Shown: positions 8,294 to 18,360 of the stretch, one piece after another | Position numbering within the stretch: position 1 is the first letter of the stretch | Layout of the letters: each line of letters begins with the position of its first letter | Origin: Actinotalea lenta | GTDB lineage: Bacteria > Actinomycetota > Actinomycetes > Actinomycetales > Cellulomonadaceae | Direction of reading: 5' to 3' | NCBI RefSeq assembly: GCF_030586465.1 | Contig: NZ_JAUQYP010000001.1 | Location: forward strand, 2,507,946-2,571,945 | Length of the DNA: 64,000 nucleotides | Translations under genes and position numbers: made by a program | Notes under the pieces: generated by a model | Told to the model about the DNA's origin: nothing | Database searches by the model: none | What the model saw: the letters and a program-made list of their open reading frames with translations, nothing else

Positions 8294-8853
8294 CGGGTGG
8301 CCGTCGTCGCCTGCGAGAGCGCCCGTGCGAAATCGACGGCCGCGGTGACGGCCGCGGTGCCCTCGGCCTCGGCCGAGACGCGCACCACGACGTCGTCCGG
8401 TGCGACCGTGCCGGTGTACCCGTGGTCGGCCTCGCAGCTCGGGTCCCCGCAGGTGGCGGGCTCGAGGTCGACACGCCGGACCGCACCCCACCCGAGCGCG
8501 AGGGTGATCTCGGTGGGCGCGGTGCCCGGCACGTGCCGCTCGGGAACCGGCACGACATGCGTCAGGGCCACCGTGTGCATGTGACGCAGCGGCACCGACT
8601 CGGTGGTGGCCGACGCGCTCGACGACGGGTGCTCGGAGTCCGCCGGGTGGTCGTCGACGTGGGCGAGGACCAGGCGTGTCGGGGTGAGCACCAGCACGGT
8701 GACGTGCCGGCGCACCTCGGTGCGGTCGAACGTGGTCTCGGGGTGGACCAGGTGTGCCACGACCTCCTCCCCGCCGAGGGCGACGTCCAGGACGTCGCCG
8801 ACGAGGTCCGGGTAGTAGCCGGCCAGGGTCAGGCTCTCACGCAGGTCGGTCAT
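8290..8853 (-). CDS. DUF5998 family protein
   Basis: 187-residue soluble protein of unknown function. Recognisable features are an N-terminal LRESLTLAGYYPDLVGDVLDVAL, a beta-rich middle (VTVLVLTPTRLVLAHVDDH) and a conserved CGDPSCEADHGYTG loop with two cysteines and a histidine that could bind a metal (inference). ATG 8853 was chosen over longer frames because the family begins with this helix. First gene of a two-gene unit with the phosphatase-superfamily enzyme. Confidence 0.85.
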   Translation of the reverse strand: MTDLRESLTLAGYYPDLVGDVLDVALGGEEVVAHLVHPETTFDRTEVRRHVTVLVLTPTRLVLAHVDDHPADSEHPSSSASATTESVPLRHMHTVALTHVVPVPERHVPGTAPTEITLALGWGAVRRVDLEPATCGDPSCEADHGYTGTVAPDDVVVRVSAEAEGTAAVTAAVDFARALSQATTATR

Positions 8854-8915
8854 GGGACGCACCCGGCCATCCTCGCATCCCCGTACGGGCCCCCGCGCCC
8901 CCTGACGTCCCCCGA

Positions 8916-11600
8916 TCAGGTGGGCAGGGCTCGGCGCCCGGCGTCCACGCGGCCGGCCGGCGCCACCGCGACGTAGGCCGCGAGCACCGCGACGCCCGAG
9001 GGGCCCACCACGACCGGGTGCAGCTCCACCTGCCTCAGGTCCGGCAGGTCGTCGGCCATCACCGACAGGCGCCCGAGGACGTCCTCCAGGCCCCGGACGT
9101 CCAACGGCGGCACGCCGCGGTAGCCGAAGAGCCGCGCCGACGTCCGCACCGAGCGGACCATCTCCGCGACGTCGGTGTCGGACAGCGGCGCCACGCCGTA
9201 CCCCACGTCGCCCAACAGGTCCACGGCGTCGCCCGCGAGCCCGAAGGACAGCACCGGGCCGAACCGCGGGTCCTCGGTCGACCGCAGCACGCACGAAGCG
9301 CCGGGCTCAGCCATCTGCTGCACCCGCCACGGGCCGGCGTCCGGGTGGGCCGCGAGCACACCTGCCATCGCCTCCCGCAACGCGCCCGGGCCCGGTAGGT
9401 CCAGGCGCACGCCGCCCAGGTCCACCCTGTGCCGCAGTCGCGCATTCATGGCGGTCAGCGCGACCGGCCAGCCCAGGCGTTCGGCGGCCCTGACCGCCGC
9501 GTCCGCATCGGCGACCATGGCGCAGGGCCACACCCGGATCCCGTAGCAGGCAAGCAGCCGGGTGGACTCCTCAGCGGTGAGCTCGACCGGCTGCGGGTCA
9601 CCGCCCGCACCGGGCACGAGTCGCTCGAACACGTCGGCGACCAGCGCCCGCGCGCCCGGCCGGTCGACACCCGAGGGTGCGAGCGCGGACCCGTGGTCCG
9701 CGGCACGCCAGGCTGCGTACCGGGTGGTCGCCGCGAGCGCGGCGACCGCGTCCTCCGGGGTGGCGTACGCGGGCACCGTCCGGGGGGTTCCGTCGGGCCC
9801 CGGTGCCGTCAGCTCCGGCGTCAGGCCGGACAGGCCCAGGATGACCGCCACCGTGGGCCGCCCCGCGGCCGCGCTGCGTGCCACGGCCTCCGCGATGCGC
9901 GGGTCCGGGGCCCCGAGGGTGGGCACGTGCACGACGACCACCGCGTCGCAGTCGCCGGCGTGCGTCGCCCGCAGCTCCTCCTCGAGGCGCGCAAGGTCCT
10001 TGGGGCCGTGGCCACCGCCGGGCAGGATCGCGCGCTGCTCAGCCACCGTGAGCCCCGCCGCGGACGCGGCCTCCGCGGTCAGGGCGGCCAGCGCTCCCGA
10101 ACCGGCGAGCACCGCGACGCGCCGTCCGGTCGGCAGCGGCTGGCTGGCGAACAGCTGGGCCACGTCCAACAGCTGGTGCTGGCTGTCCACCCGGACGACG
10201 CCCGACTGGCGCAGCATCTCGTCCAGCGCCCGACGCGGCACCCGGGTGCGCCGGACGGCGTGGCCGGCCGGCACGACGTGCCCGGAGCGGCCCGCGGTCA
10301 CCACGACGACAGGCATCGTCGCCGCGAGCCTGCGCGCGACGCGGGCGAACTTCCGGGGGTTGCCGATCGACTCCAGGTAGAGGCCCGCGACGGTGGTCGA
10401 GGGATCTTGCCGCAGGAACTGCATCAGGTCGTTGCCGGACACGTCCGCGCGGTGTCCCGCGGACAGGAAGGTCGACAGCCCGAGTCCACGGCGCCGCGCG
10501 GATGCCAGGAGCCCGACGGCGAGCGGCGCGGACTGGCAGAACAGCGCCACGCCCCCGGGACGTGGCGCGTCCACCGCGAGCGAGGCGTTGACGGCGGGGC
10601 CGTCCGCCGCGCCTCGCCAGAAGCCGTAGCTCGACGGCCCCAGCACGCGCATGCCCGCTCCGTGCGCCACCCGGAGCAGCTCGCGCTGCCGCTCCAGCCC
10701 CTCTGGCCCGGTCTCTGCGAAGCCACCGGAGATCACGACGACACCGTGTGCCCGCAGGTGCGCGCAGGCCCGCAGTGCGGCTGCCGCCCGGACGGCCGGG
10801 ACGGAGAGCACCACCAGGTCGACCGAGTCGAGTCCCGCCGGGCCCGCCACTGCGTGCGCGCCGGGCACCGGGTCGGCCAGGCCGACGGTGTGCACCTCCG
10901 GACCGTCGCCCGGGCTCGCCAGGTGTCGCGCGACCGCGGTCGCCAGACCCAGGTCGGCCCCCGGGCCGGGTTCGGCGAGCACGAGCACCGAGCGCGGCGA
11001 CAGCAGCCCCGCCATGCTGCGCGCCTCCGCCCGTTGTTCGCGATCCGCCATCACCGCCAGCGACGTCTCCGTCGGGTCGATGCCGAACTCGACCCGCAGC
11101 ACTCCGTCCTCGAGGCGCTGGGTGACCGCGTACCCGGCCTCGCGGAACACCGTGAGCATGCGGTGGTTGTGCGGCAGCACGTCCGCGGTGAAGTGCCGCA
11201 CGCCGCGCTCGCGCGCGGCGGCGGCGAGATGCTCGAGGAGGACCGAGCCGAGCCCGCGACCGTGGTGGGCGTCGGCGACGTTGAACGCCACCTCGGCGTC
11301 CTCCGTGCCGTCCCGGTCGTACCGCGCGACCGCGAGGATCTGCTCGCCGCCCGGCGCGTCTGCCACGGCCACGAACGCGACGCGGTCCCGGTGGTCGACA
11401 TGGGTGAACCGGTGCAGGTCCGCCTCCGGCAACCGCTCCAGGGGGGCGAAGAACCGGAACACCGTGGACTGCTGCGACTGCGCCTCGTGGAAGGCCTGCA
11501 GCGCGTCGGCGTCCTCGGGACGGATCGGGCGGACGTGCGCCGTCCCGCCGTCCCTCAGGACGACGTCGGCCTCCCAGTGCGTGGGGTAGCCCGTCTCCAC
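8916..11600 (-). CDS. GNAT / acyl-CoA synthetase (NDP-forming)-like fusion, Pat-type protein acyltransferase
   Basis: 894-residue multidomain protein. Residues about 10-170 are a GNAT acetyltransferase ([16 protein letters not shown]; acetyl-CoA loop [14 protein letters not shown]). Residues about 185-640 resemble the CoA-binding and ligase domains of ADP-forming acyl-CoA synthetases ([38 protein letters not shown]). The last 230 residues are an ATP-grasp domain ([23 protein letters not shown]). N-terminal GNAT placement matches Streptomyces PatA rather than Salmonella Pat (established). Such enzymes acetylate and inactivate acetyl-CoA synthetase. No cAMP-binding domain is present, unlike mycobacterial Pat. 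A TAGCCT box 6 bases before GTG 11600 suggests a leaderless transcript. Confidence 0.87.
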   Translation of the reverse strand: METGYPTHWEADVVLRDGGTAHVRPIRPEDADALQAFHEAQSQQSTVFRFFAPLERLPEADLHRFTHVDHRDRVAFVAVADAPGGEQILAVARYDRDGTEDAEVAFNVADAHHGRGLGSVLLEHLAAAARERGVRHFTADVLPHNHRMLTVFREAGYAVTQRLEDGVLRVEFGIDPTETSLAVMADREQRAEARSMAGLLSPRSVLVLAEPGPGADLGLATAVARHLASPGDGPEVHTVGLADPVPGAHAVAGPAGLDSVDLVVLSVPAVRAAAALRACAHLRAHGVVVISGGFAETGPEGLERQRELLRVAHGAGMRVLGPSSYGFWRGAADGPAVNASLAVDAPRPGGVALFCQSAPLAVGLLASARRRGLGLSTFLSAGHRADVSGNDLMQFLRQDPSTTVAGLYLESIGNPRKFARVARRLAATMPVVVVTAGRSGHVVPAGHAVRRTRVPRRALDEMLRQSGVVRVDSQHQLLDVAQLFASQPLPTGRRVAVLAGSGALAALTAEAASAAGLTVAEQRAILPGGGHGPKDLARLEEELRATHAGDCDAVVVVHVPTLGAPDPRIAEAVARSAAAGRPTVAVILGLSGLTPELTAPGPDGTPRTVPAYATPEDAVAALAATTRYAAWRAADHGSALAPSGVDRPGARALVADVFERLVPGAGGDPQPVELTAEESTRLLACYGIRVWPCAMVADADAAVRAAERLGWPVALTAMNARLRHRVDLGGVRLDLPGPGALREAMAGVLAAHPDAGPWRVQQMAEPGASCVLRSTEDPRFGPVLSFGLAGDAVDLLGDVGYGVAPLSDTDVAEMVRSVRTSARLFGYRGVPPLDVRGLEDVLGRLSVMADDLPDLRQVELHPVVVGPSGVAVLAAYVAVAPAGRVDAGRRALPT

Positions 11601-11738
11601 GTCGCCAGGCTAGCCACTCCGAGCGCGCGAGGCGGCCGAGCCCGCGCGCCTGTCGGGGCCGGTCCGCGACGGGGGCCAGAATGGGGTGCCCGCCCGGCAC
11701 CGGCGGGTCATGTCCCGCCGCCCACCCGAGGGAGCCTG

Positions 11739-14192
11739 ATGGCCCGCCGTCCCGGTCCGACCGACGCCGAGGTCAACGAGACCATCGTCGACATCGACGT
11801 CGCCGCCGAGATGGAGGACTCCTTCCTCCAGTACGCGTACTCGGTGATCTACTCGCGGGCGCTTCCCGACGCCCGCGACGGGCTCAAGCCCGTGCAGCGC
11901 CGGATCCTCTACCAGATGGCGGAGATGGGGCTGCGGCCGGACCGCGGGTACGTCAAGAGCGCCCGGGTCACCGGCGAGGTGATGGGCAAGCTGCACCCGC
12001 ACGGCGACCAGGCGATCTACGACGCCCTGGTCCGCATGGCGCAGCCGTTCGCGCTCCGGCTGCCGCTGGTGGACGGGCATGGGAACTTCGGCTCGCTCGA
12101 CGACGGCCCCGCCGCGGCCCGGTACACCGAGGCGCGCCTGGCGCCGTCGGCGATGGCGATGGTCGACGGCCTGTCCGAGGACGTCGTCGACCTGGTGCCC
12201 AACTACGACAACAAGCTCACCCAGCCAGGCGTGCTGCCGGCGGCCATCCCGAACCTGCTCGTCAACGGTGCGTCCGGGATCGCGGTGGGCATGGCCACCA
12301 ACATGGCTCCGCACAACCTGGTCGAGGTCGTCGCCGCCGCCCGGCACCTGGTGGCCCACCCGGACGCGACGCTCGAGGACCTCATGCGGTTCGTGCCCGG
12401 ACCTGATCTACCCGCCGGGGGCAAGATCATCGGCCTCGAGGGCATCCGGGACGCCTACCGCACGGGCCGTGGCTCGTTCCGCACGCGCGCCACGAGCCGG
12501 GTGGAGAACGTCACACCGCGCCGCAAGGGCATCGTCGTGACCGAGCTCCCCTACATGATCGGTCCCGAGCGGGTGATCGAGAAGATCAAGGAGGGCGTGC
12601 AGCACAAGCGCCTGCAGGGCATCGCTGCGGTCACCGACCTCACCGACCGGGAGCACGGTCTGCGCCTCGTGATCGAGATCAAGTCAGGCTTCAACCCGGA
12701 CGCCGTGCTCGAGCAGCTGTACAAGCACACCCCGATGGAAGACTCGTTCGGGATCAACAACGTGGCGCTGGTCGACGGCCAGCCGCGCACCATGGGGCTG
12801 CGCGAGCTCCTCGCGGTCTGGGTCGAGCACCGCCTGTCCGTGGTCCGGCGGCGCTCGCAGTACCGGCTGGACCGTCGCCGGGAACGGCTGCACCTGGTCG
12901 AGGGACTGCTCATCGCGATCGTCGACATCGACGAGGTGATCCAGGTGATCCGCTCCTCGGACACCGCAGACGCCGCCCGCGACCGTCTCATGTCGGTGTT
13001 CGACCTGACCCAGCCCCAGGCCGACTACATCCTCGAGCTGCGGCTGCGGCGGCTGACCAGGTTCTCCACGCTCGAGCTCGAGCGCGAGGCCGACGAGCTG
13101 CGTGAGGAGATCACCGAGCTCGAGGCGATCCTGGCCGACGACGAGCGGCTTCGCACCGTGGTGAGCGACGAGATGGCCGAGGTGACGCAGACCTTCGGGA
13201 CCCCGCGCCGCACGATCCTGCTCGAGCACGCCGGTGGCACGGGGGTCGCCGGAGAGGCGGCCGCGCCCCGCTCGGGAGCCACACCGCTCGAGATCGCCGA
13301 CACGCCGTGCGTCGCGTTGCTGTCCGCGACCGGCCTCATCGCCCGGACGGCGGACGACACGCCGCCGCCCCGCGAGGGGCGCCGCGCGGCCCACGACGTC
13401 ATCGGCGCGACTGTCGCGACCACGACGCGCAGCGACATCGGCGTGGTGACGTCGCGGGGCCGGGTGCTGCGACTGGGCGTCGTGGACCTGCCCGCACTGC
13501 CGCCCACCGACGGTCCGCCGTCGCTGTCCGGCGGTGTGCCCGTCGGCGAGCTGGTCGCCCTCGAGCGCGCAGAACGCGTCGTCGGCCTGACCGCTCTCGA
13601 CCAGGACGCGCCCACCCTTGCGCTCGGCACAGCCACCGGCGTGGTCAAGCGGGTCGCTCGCGACGCGGCGCCTAACCGGGACGCGTGGGAGGTGATCTCC
13701 CTCAAGGACGGCGACGAGGTGATCAGGGCGTTCCCGGTGGCCGACGACGACGAGATCGTGCTCGTGTCCTCTGACGCCCAGCTCCTGCACTTCGCCGCCT
13801 CGGCGGTGCGACCGCAGGGCCGCTCGGCGGGCGGGATGGCCGGGATCAAGCTCGCCGCAGGCTCGACGGTGGTGTTCGCCGGTGTGGTCCCGGCCGGGTC
13901 CGAGGCGCACGTGGTGACCATCGCGGGCGCCGGTGACGCCCTGCCGGGGACTCAGGCCGGCTCGGCCAAGGTGAGCCCGTTCGAGGTCTTCCCCGGCAAG
14001 GGCCGGGCGACCGGCGGCGTGCGCGCCCAGCGGTTCCTGCGGGGCGAGGACGCCCTGATCCTCGCGTGGGTCGGACCCGCACCTGCCCGGGCGTGCGGAT
14101 CAGCAGGTCAAGCGGTCGAGCTCCCCGCCCCCGACGGTCGCCGGGACGGATCGGGCACGGCGCTCGCCGCCCCCGTGCACGCGGTCGGCTGA
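11739..14192 (+). CDS. parC: DNA topoisomerase IV subunit A (GyrA/ParC family)
   Basis: DNA cleavage/rejoining subunit of a second type IIA topoisomerase; 817 residues. The breakage-reunion domain carries the catalytic Tyr129 in AARYTEARL and the QRDR loop [10 protein letters not shown] (residues 86-95). The C-terminal half is a beta-pinwheel (repeats such as [15 protein letters not shown] and [14 protein letters not shown]), and no canonical GyrA box is visible, consistent with decatenase rather than gyrase activity. ATG 11739 has a gagggag ribosome binding site. Its partner parE is convergent with it, one GNAT gene away. The residue equivalent to E. coli GyrA Ser83 is Gln91 here. Confidence 0.93.
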   Translation: MARRPGPTDAEVNETIVDIDVAAEMEDSFLQYAYSVIYSRALPDARDGLKPVQRRILYQMAEMGLRPDRGYVKSARVTGEVMGKLHPHGDQAIYDALVRMAQPFALRLPLVDGHGNFGSLDDGPAAARYTEARLAPSAMAMVDGLSEDVVDLVPNYDNKLTQPGVLPAAIPNLLVNGASGIAVGMATNMAPHNLVEVVAAARHLVAHPDATLEDLMRFVPGPDLPAGGKIIGLEGIRDAYRTGRGSFRTRATSRVENVTPRRKGIVVTELPYMIGPERVIEKIKEGVQHKRLQGIAAVTDLTDREHGLRLVIEIKSGFNPDAVLEQLYKHTPMEDSFGINNVALVDGQPRTMGLRELLAVWVEHRLSVVRRRSQYRLDRRRERLHLVEGLLIAIVDIDEVIQVIRSSDTADAARDRLMSVFDLTQPQADYILELRLRRLTRFSTLELEREADELREEITELEAILADDERLRTVVSDEMAEVTQTFGTPRRTILLEHAGGTGVAGEAAAPRSGATPLEIADTPCVALLSATGLIARTADDTPPPREGRRAAHDVIGATVATTTRSDIGVVTSRGRVLRLGVVDLPALPPTDGPPSLSGGVPVGELVALERAERVVGLTALDQDAPTLALGTATGVVKRVARDAAPNRDAWEVISLKDGDEVIRAFPVADDDEIVLVSSDAQLLHFAASAVRPQGRSAGGMAGIKLAAGSTVVFAGVVPAGSEAHVVTIAGAGDALPGTQAGSAKVSPFEVFPGKGRATGGVRAQRFLRGEDALILAWVGPAPARACGSAGQAVELPAPDGRRDGSGTALAAPVHAVG

Positions 14193-14217
14193 CGGGTCCG
14201 GGCGGGGGCCCGCGACC

Positions 14218-15255
14218 TCAGATCTCGACGCTGTACAGCACCCAGCCGTGCGTCGGGCGGTAGCCGAGGCGCTCGTACAGGTCGTGCGCACGGCTCGGGT
14301 TCTCCGAGTCGACGTCGAGCGTCGCGTACGCCATGCCTGCGTCGCGGTACAGCGCGAGCGCGCGCACGAGCAGCGCGGACCCCAGTCCGTGCCTGCGCCA
14401 CCGAGGCACCACGCCGAGCACCGCGGTGAACCCGCTCGCGAAGCCCTGGAGGTCCGCGCCGTGCCGCTGCGACATCAGGTAACCGGCGACCTCGCCGGCC
14501 GTGTCCAGCGCGACGAGGCTCCACTGCGGGGCGTCGTGCGGTCCGTGCACCCAGGCCTGCCAGGACTCCGCGGTGTGCGGCTGGGACCCCCAGTGGTCCA
14601 CGAACGCCGCGTTGTGCGCCTGCCGGACGACCTCGTCGAGCTCCGGTGACCAACCCACCACGTCGATCCCTGGGACGGCGGCGACCTCCGGGAGCGGCTC
14701 CGACAGGTCGCGGCGCATGTCGGTGTACCACCGGATCGGGCTGAAGCCGGCCGCGGCGTACAGCTGGCGGTAGTCCCGTGCGGACTCGCTGACGTACGCG
14801 GCCAGCCGGGCGGGTCCGGACCGGTCGGTCGCCGCGAGCATCTGACGGCCCCGGCCTTCTGTCCAGGCCACCAGGGCGCGGCCCAACCCCCCGCCGCGCC
14901 ACTCGGGGTGCACCCCGCCGAACAGGAACGCCCGCACGCACGACCGGTCGCCAGGGCGGATCTCGACGACCCCGTAGCTGCGCAGCACGCCCGTGTGGTC
15001 GTAGCCCCCGAGCGAGTCGGTGCTCAGCGCGATCCACGGGGAGGTCAGCCACTGCTCGAGCTCCGCCGGTGCGGTGCGACGTGGCGCCGCGTCGGCGACC
15101 TCGATCGCGGCGACCAGGTCGGCGAGCTGCTCCATGTCCCCGACCCGCAGCGGTCGCCAGGTCAACCCGAGGTGCGAGGAGGGCACCTCGAGGACCGCCG
15201 GCGCATCGGCCCGCGACGCGATCGGCGAGTCGGGCCGGACGGGCGGAGGTGTCAC
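14218..15255 (-). CDS. Tandem GNAT-family N-acetyltransferase
   Basis: 345 residues with two GNAT folds. The first (about 30-170) contains GVHPEWRGGGLGRALVAW and the second (about 195-345) contains LGVVPRWRRHGLGSALLVRALALY and ENPSRAHDLYERLGY; both acetyl-CoA binding loops (R/Q-x-x-G-x-G/A pattern) look intact. The general layout resembles mycothiol synthase MshD, but nothing nearby concerns mycothiol, so the substrate is left open. GTG 15255 is preferred over an upstream TTG because TAGGTT (15268-15263) lies 7 bases before it, giving a leaderless start. It sits between convergent parC and parE. Confidence 0.82.
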   Translation of the reverse strand: MTPPPVRPDSPIASRADAPAVLEVPSSHLGLTWRPLRVGDMEQLADLVAAIEVADAAPRRTAPAELEQWLTSPWIALSTDSLGGYDHTGVLRSYGVVEIRPGDRSCVRAFLFGGVHPEWRGGGLGRALVAWTEGRGRQMLAATDRSGPARLAAYVSESARDYRQLYAAAGFSPIRWYTDMRRDLSEPLPEVAAVPGIDVVGWSPELDEVVRQAHNAAFVDHWGSQPHTAESWQAWVHGPHDAPQWSLVALDTAGEVAGYLMSQRHGADLQGFASGFTAVLGVVPRWRRHGLGSALLVRALALYRDAGMAYATLDVDSENPSRAHDLYERLGYRPTHGWVLYSVEI

Positions 15256-15292
15256 AGGGACCAACCTAGAGCCTGTGGCGCCTGCGACGAAC

Positions 15293-17422
15293 TCACGCGT
15301 CGATGACCGCCCGGTCCAGCTGGTCCGCGCCGGCCACGATGAAGTCCCTGCGCGGGGCGACCTCGGAGCCCATCAGCAGCTCGAACACCCGCTCAGCGGC
15401 CGCGGCGTCGCGCGCGGTGACCCGCCGCAGCGTGCGGTGGCGCGGATCCATCGTCGTCTCGGCGAGCTGGTCGGCGTCCATCTCGCCCAGGCCCTTGTAC
15501 CGCTGGATGTCGTCCTTGTAGCGCTTCCCGGCGCGGTCCAACCGCTTGAGGGTCTGCGCGAGCTCGGCCTCCGAGTACGTGTAGAGGTACTCGTTCTTCT
15601 TCGACCCGGCCCCGATCACCTCGACCCGGTGCAGCGGCGGGACCGCGGCGAAGACGCGCCCCGCGTCGACCATCGGCCGCATGTACCGGAAGAACAGCGT
15701 CAGCAGGAGGGTGCGGATGTGGGCCCCGTCCACATCCGCGTCGGTCATCAGCACGACCTTGCCGTAGCGCGCCTGGTCGAGCTCGAACGTGCGTCCGGAC
15801 CCTGCGCCGATCACCTGGATGATCGCCGCGCACTCGGCGTTGCGCAGCATGTCGGAGATCGAGGCCTTCTGGACGTTGAGGATCTTGCCGCGGATGGGCA
15901 GCAGCGCCTGGAAGTCCGAGGACCGGGCGAGCTTCGCCGTGCCCAGCGCGGAGTCCCCCTCCACGATGAACAGCTCGGAACGGTCGACGTCGTCGCTGCG
16001 GCAGTCCGCGAGCTTGGCCGGCAACGCCGACGTCTCGAGCGCGTTCTTGCGCCGGGAGATCTCCTTCTGCTTGCGGGCCGACAGGCGCGCGCGCATCTCC
16101 GCGACCACCTTGTCCAGCACGGTCGCCGACTGGTTCTTCAGGTCCCGCTTGCCCGACGTGAGCAGCGCCGTCAGCTCGCCCTCCACGACCTTGGCGACCA
16201 CCTGCCGCACCGGGCCCGTGCCGAGCACCTCCTTGGTCTGACCCTCGAACTGCGGCTCAGCGAGGCGGACGGTGAGCACAGCGGTCAGCCCCGCCATGAT
16301 GTCGTCCTTCTCGATGCGCTCGCTGGAGTCCTTGGTGGACACCTTCAGCCGGCGCGCGTTGTTCTCCACCTGCTTGCGCACCGTCTTGACCAGGGCCTGC
16401 TCGAAGCCGGTCAGGTGCGTGCCGCCCTTGGGGGTGGCGATGATGTTGACGAAGCTGCGCACCTCGGTCTCGTAGCCCGTCCCCCAGCGCAGCGCGACCT
16501 CGACCTCGCAGTCGCGCTCGACCTCGGTGGAGACCAGGTGCCCCCGGTCGTCGAGCATCGGCACCGTCTCGGTGAACGACCCGCTGCCGGTGAGCCGCCA
16601 GGTGTCCGTCAAGGCCGGGTCGGTGGCCAGGAAGTCCACGAAGTCGACGGCCCCGCCGTCGTGCACGAACTCCTCCACCCATGGCCCGTCCGCACCCGGC
16701 GTGCCGGGCAGGCGACGCTCGTCCCGTACGGTCAGTCGCAGGCCCGGGACCAGGAACGACGTCTGCCGGAGTCGGCCGTGCAGCTCCTCGTCGGAGAACA
16801 CCGCGGTCGCGGGGAACACCTGCCGGTCCGGCCAGAACCGGATCCGGGACCCCGTCACCTTGCGAGGCACCTTCCCGACCGTCGCCAGCTCGGAGTGGTC
16901 CACGAACGGCGTGAAGGCCGACCCGGTCGAGGGACCGGTCGGGCCGTCGGCGAAGGTTCCCGGCTCGCCGCGGTGGAACGTCATCCGGTGCGTCCGGCCA
17001 CTCCTGTCCACCTCGACGTCCAGCCGTTCGGACAGCGCGTTGACGACGCTGGCCCCCACACCGTGCAGCCCACCCGAGGCGGCATAGGAGCCCCCGCCGA
17101 ACTTCCCGCCGGCGTGCAGCTTGGTGAAGACCACCTCGACACCCGTCAGGCCGGTCTTCGGCTCGATGTCCACCGGGATGCCACGGCCGTCGTCGCGCAC
17201 CTCGACCGAACCGTCGGTGTGCAGGATCACCTCGATGTGGGTGCAGTAGCCGCCCAGGGCCTCGTCGACCGCGTTGTCCACGATCTCCCACACGCAGTGC
17301 ATGAGGCCGCGGGAGTCCGTGGTGCCGATGTACATGCCCGGGCGCTTGCGCACCGCCTCGAGCCCCTCGAGCACCGAGAGGTGGCGGGCGGTGTAGCTCT
17401 GCTCGGACAGCGTGCTGGTCAC
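15293..17422 (-). CDS. parE: DNA topoisomerase IV subunit B (GyrB/ParE family)
   Basis: ATPase subunit of topoisomerase IV, 709 residues. GHKL ATPase motifs: EIVDNAVDEAL (Asn ligand), DDGRGIPVD, and GGLHGVGASVVNALS. Transducer domain in the middle, then TOPRIM with VEGDSALGTAK and the metal-binding DADVDGAHIRTLLLT, and the C-terminal QRYKGLGEMDADQL motif. ParE length (about 700) fits. GTG 17422 has TAGGCT (17436-17431) 8 bases upstream, so probably leaderless. The gene is divergent from a small DUF7455 gene. With parC it forms the decatenating enzyme A2B2. Confidence 0.94.
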   Translation of the reverse strand: MTSTLSEQSYTARHLSVLEGLEAVRKRPGMYIGTTDSRGLMHCVWEIVDNAVDEALGGYCTHIEVILHTDGSVEVRDDGRGIPVDIEPKTGLTGVEVVFTKLHAGGKFGGGSYAASGGLHGVGASVVNALSERLDVEVDRSGRTHRMTFHRGEPGTFADGPTGPSTGSAFTPFVDHSELATVGKVPRKVTGSRIRFWPDRQVFPATAVFSDEELHGRLRQTSFLVPGLRLTVRDERRLPGTPGADGPWVEEFVHDGGAVDFVDFLATDPALTDTWRLTGSGSFTETVPMLDDRGHLVSTEVERDCEVEVALRWGTGYETEVRSFVNIIATPKGGTHLTGFEQALVKTVRKQVENNARRLKVSTKDSSERIEKDDIMAGLTAVLTVRLAEPQFEGQTKEVLGTGPVRQVVAKVVEGELTALLTSGKRDLKNQSATVLDKVVAEMRARLSARKQKEISRRKNALETSALPAKLADCRSDDVDRSELFIVEGDSALGTAKLARSSDFQALLPIRGKILNVQKASISDMLRNAECAAIIQVIGAGSGRTFELDQARYGKVVLMTDADVDGAHIRTLLLTLFFRYMRPMVDAGRVFAAVPPLHRVEVIGAGSKKNEYLYTYSEAELAQTLKRLDRAGKRYKDDIQRYKGLGEMDADQLAETTMDPRHRTLRRVTARDAAAAERVFELLMGSEVAPRRDFIVAGADQLDRAVIDA

Positions 17423-17559
17423 GGCGGTCGAGCCTAGACGAGAGCACCGTCACCCTCACGCAGGCGCCCCGCGCTGCCGTGTGCGGCGCCTGCTACGCGG
17501 ACAGCGAACCTGACCCCGCCATCGCTCGCCGGACGCCGATCCCGTGGTTCCATGGGTGC

Positions 17560-17772
17560 ATGACCACGACGACTCTCGCACCGCTCACCGCGGCGGACCG
17601 CTGTGACCGCTGCGGCGCGCAGGCCTACGTCCGCGTCGTCCTCCCGGTCGGGGAGCTGCTGTTCTGCGGGCACCACGCCCGCAAGCACGCGGCCGCCTAC
17701 GCCGACGTCGCCCTCCAGGTCCAGGACGAGACCGATCGCCTGGCCGAGGAGCACGGAGCGGCCCTGCGCTGA
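17560..17772 (+). CDS. DUF7455 small zinc-ribbon-like protein
   Basis: 70-residue protein with CDRCGAQAYVRVVLPVGELL followed by FCGHHARKH: a CxxC plus CxHH set that could bind one zinc ion. This small family is widespread in actinobacteria and often lies near sigA or topoisomerase genes. Function unknown. ATG 17560 chosen as the start of the conserved region. A 14-base-pair hairpin 38 bases after the stop (17810-17839) probably terminates the transcript. Confidence 0.85.
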   Translation: MTTTTLAPLTAADRCDRCGAQAYVRVVLPVGELLFCGHHARKHAAAYADVALQVQDETDRLAEEHGAALR

Positions 17773-17809
17773 CCTGCGACCCGACGACCCGGGCCGACCC
17801 CACGACCAC

Positions 17810-17839
17810 CACCGCCGCCGGCTTGAGCCGGCGGCGGTG
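17810..17839 (+). terminator. Perfect GC-rich hairpin after the DUF7455 gene
   Basis: The 14-base arm caccgccgccggct is followed by TG and then its exact reverse complement. No T-run follows, as is usual in high-GC actinobacteria. Position between a small gene and a membrane-protein gene supports an intrinsic terminator or attenuator. Confidence 0.6.
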
Positions 17840-17871
17840 TCGTACCCCGTCCAGACCTCGCGGAGCCCCCT

Positions 17872-18360
17872 ATCGACGTCGTCACCCTCCTGGTCGGCCT
17901 GGCGATCCTGGTCGGGCTGGTGGGCATCGTCCTGCCGGTCCTGCCCGGCTCACCAGTCATCGCAGGGGCCCTGGTCGTGTGGGCCGTGGCGACCCGGAGC
18001 ACCTCGGCCTGGGTCGTGACGGGGGTCGGCCTGGTGCTGCTGGCGTGCGGCTGGTCGGCCACCTACCTGCTCACCGGTCGGCGCGTCGCATCCTCCGGTG
18101 TGCCACGGTCATCGATCGTCGTCGCCGCTATGGCGGGCGTCGTCGGGTTCTTCGTGCTGCCCGTCCTGGGGCTGCTGGTCTTCTTCCCCGCCGGGTTGTT
18201 CGCCATGGAGTACCGACGGCTGCGCGACCCCGCGAGAGCCTGGGCGTCGGCCTGGCACGCCGTCAAGGCCACTGCGCTGGGCATGCTGATCGAGCTCGGC
18301 CTGGCGCTGCTCGCCGCCGGGGCCTGGCTCATCGCCGTGCTGAGCGGTGTCGGAGCCTGA
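17872..18360 (+). CDS. DUF456 family membrane protein (possible AUC start)
   Basis: About 162 residues, hydrophobic, with the DUF456 signature LVGIVLPVLPGSPVIAGALV, a central GVVGFFVLPVLGLLVFFPAGLFAMEY segment and a final long helix. Homologues start about 16 residues before the LVGIVLPVLPG motif. In this frame there is no ATG, GTG or TTG there; the first standard start is GTG 17920, which would cut off half of the first membrane helix. ATC at 17872 (IDVVTLLVGL) has cggag 6 bases upstream and aligns with the usual family start. I therefore mark 17872 with reservation. The 3' end overlaps the antisense C-terminal tail of the DUF5671 gene by 252 bases. Confidence 0.7.
   Translation: MDVVTLLVGLAILVGLVGIVLPVLPGSPVIAGALVVWAVATRSTSAWVVTGVGLVLLACGWSATYLLTGRRVASSGVPRSSIVVAAMAGVVGFFVLPVLGLLVFFPAGLFAMEYRRLRDPARAWASAWHAVKATALGMLIELGLALLAAGAWLIAVLSGVGA

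Noticed and set aside
9429-11738. N-terminal 770-codon extension of the ParC frame
   Set aside because: ParC homologues start at [20 protein letters not shown]; the extension is antisense to the Pat-type gene, and ATG 11739 has a ribosome binding site.
15020-17437. Long plus-strand frame (805 codons) across parE
   Set aside because: It is the antisense shadow of parE; composition is His/Gly/Arg-rich with no recognisable domain, typical of high-GC reverse frames.
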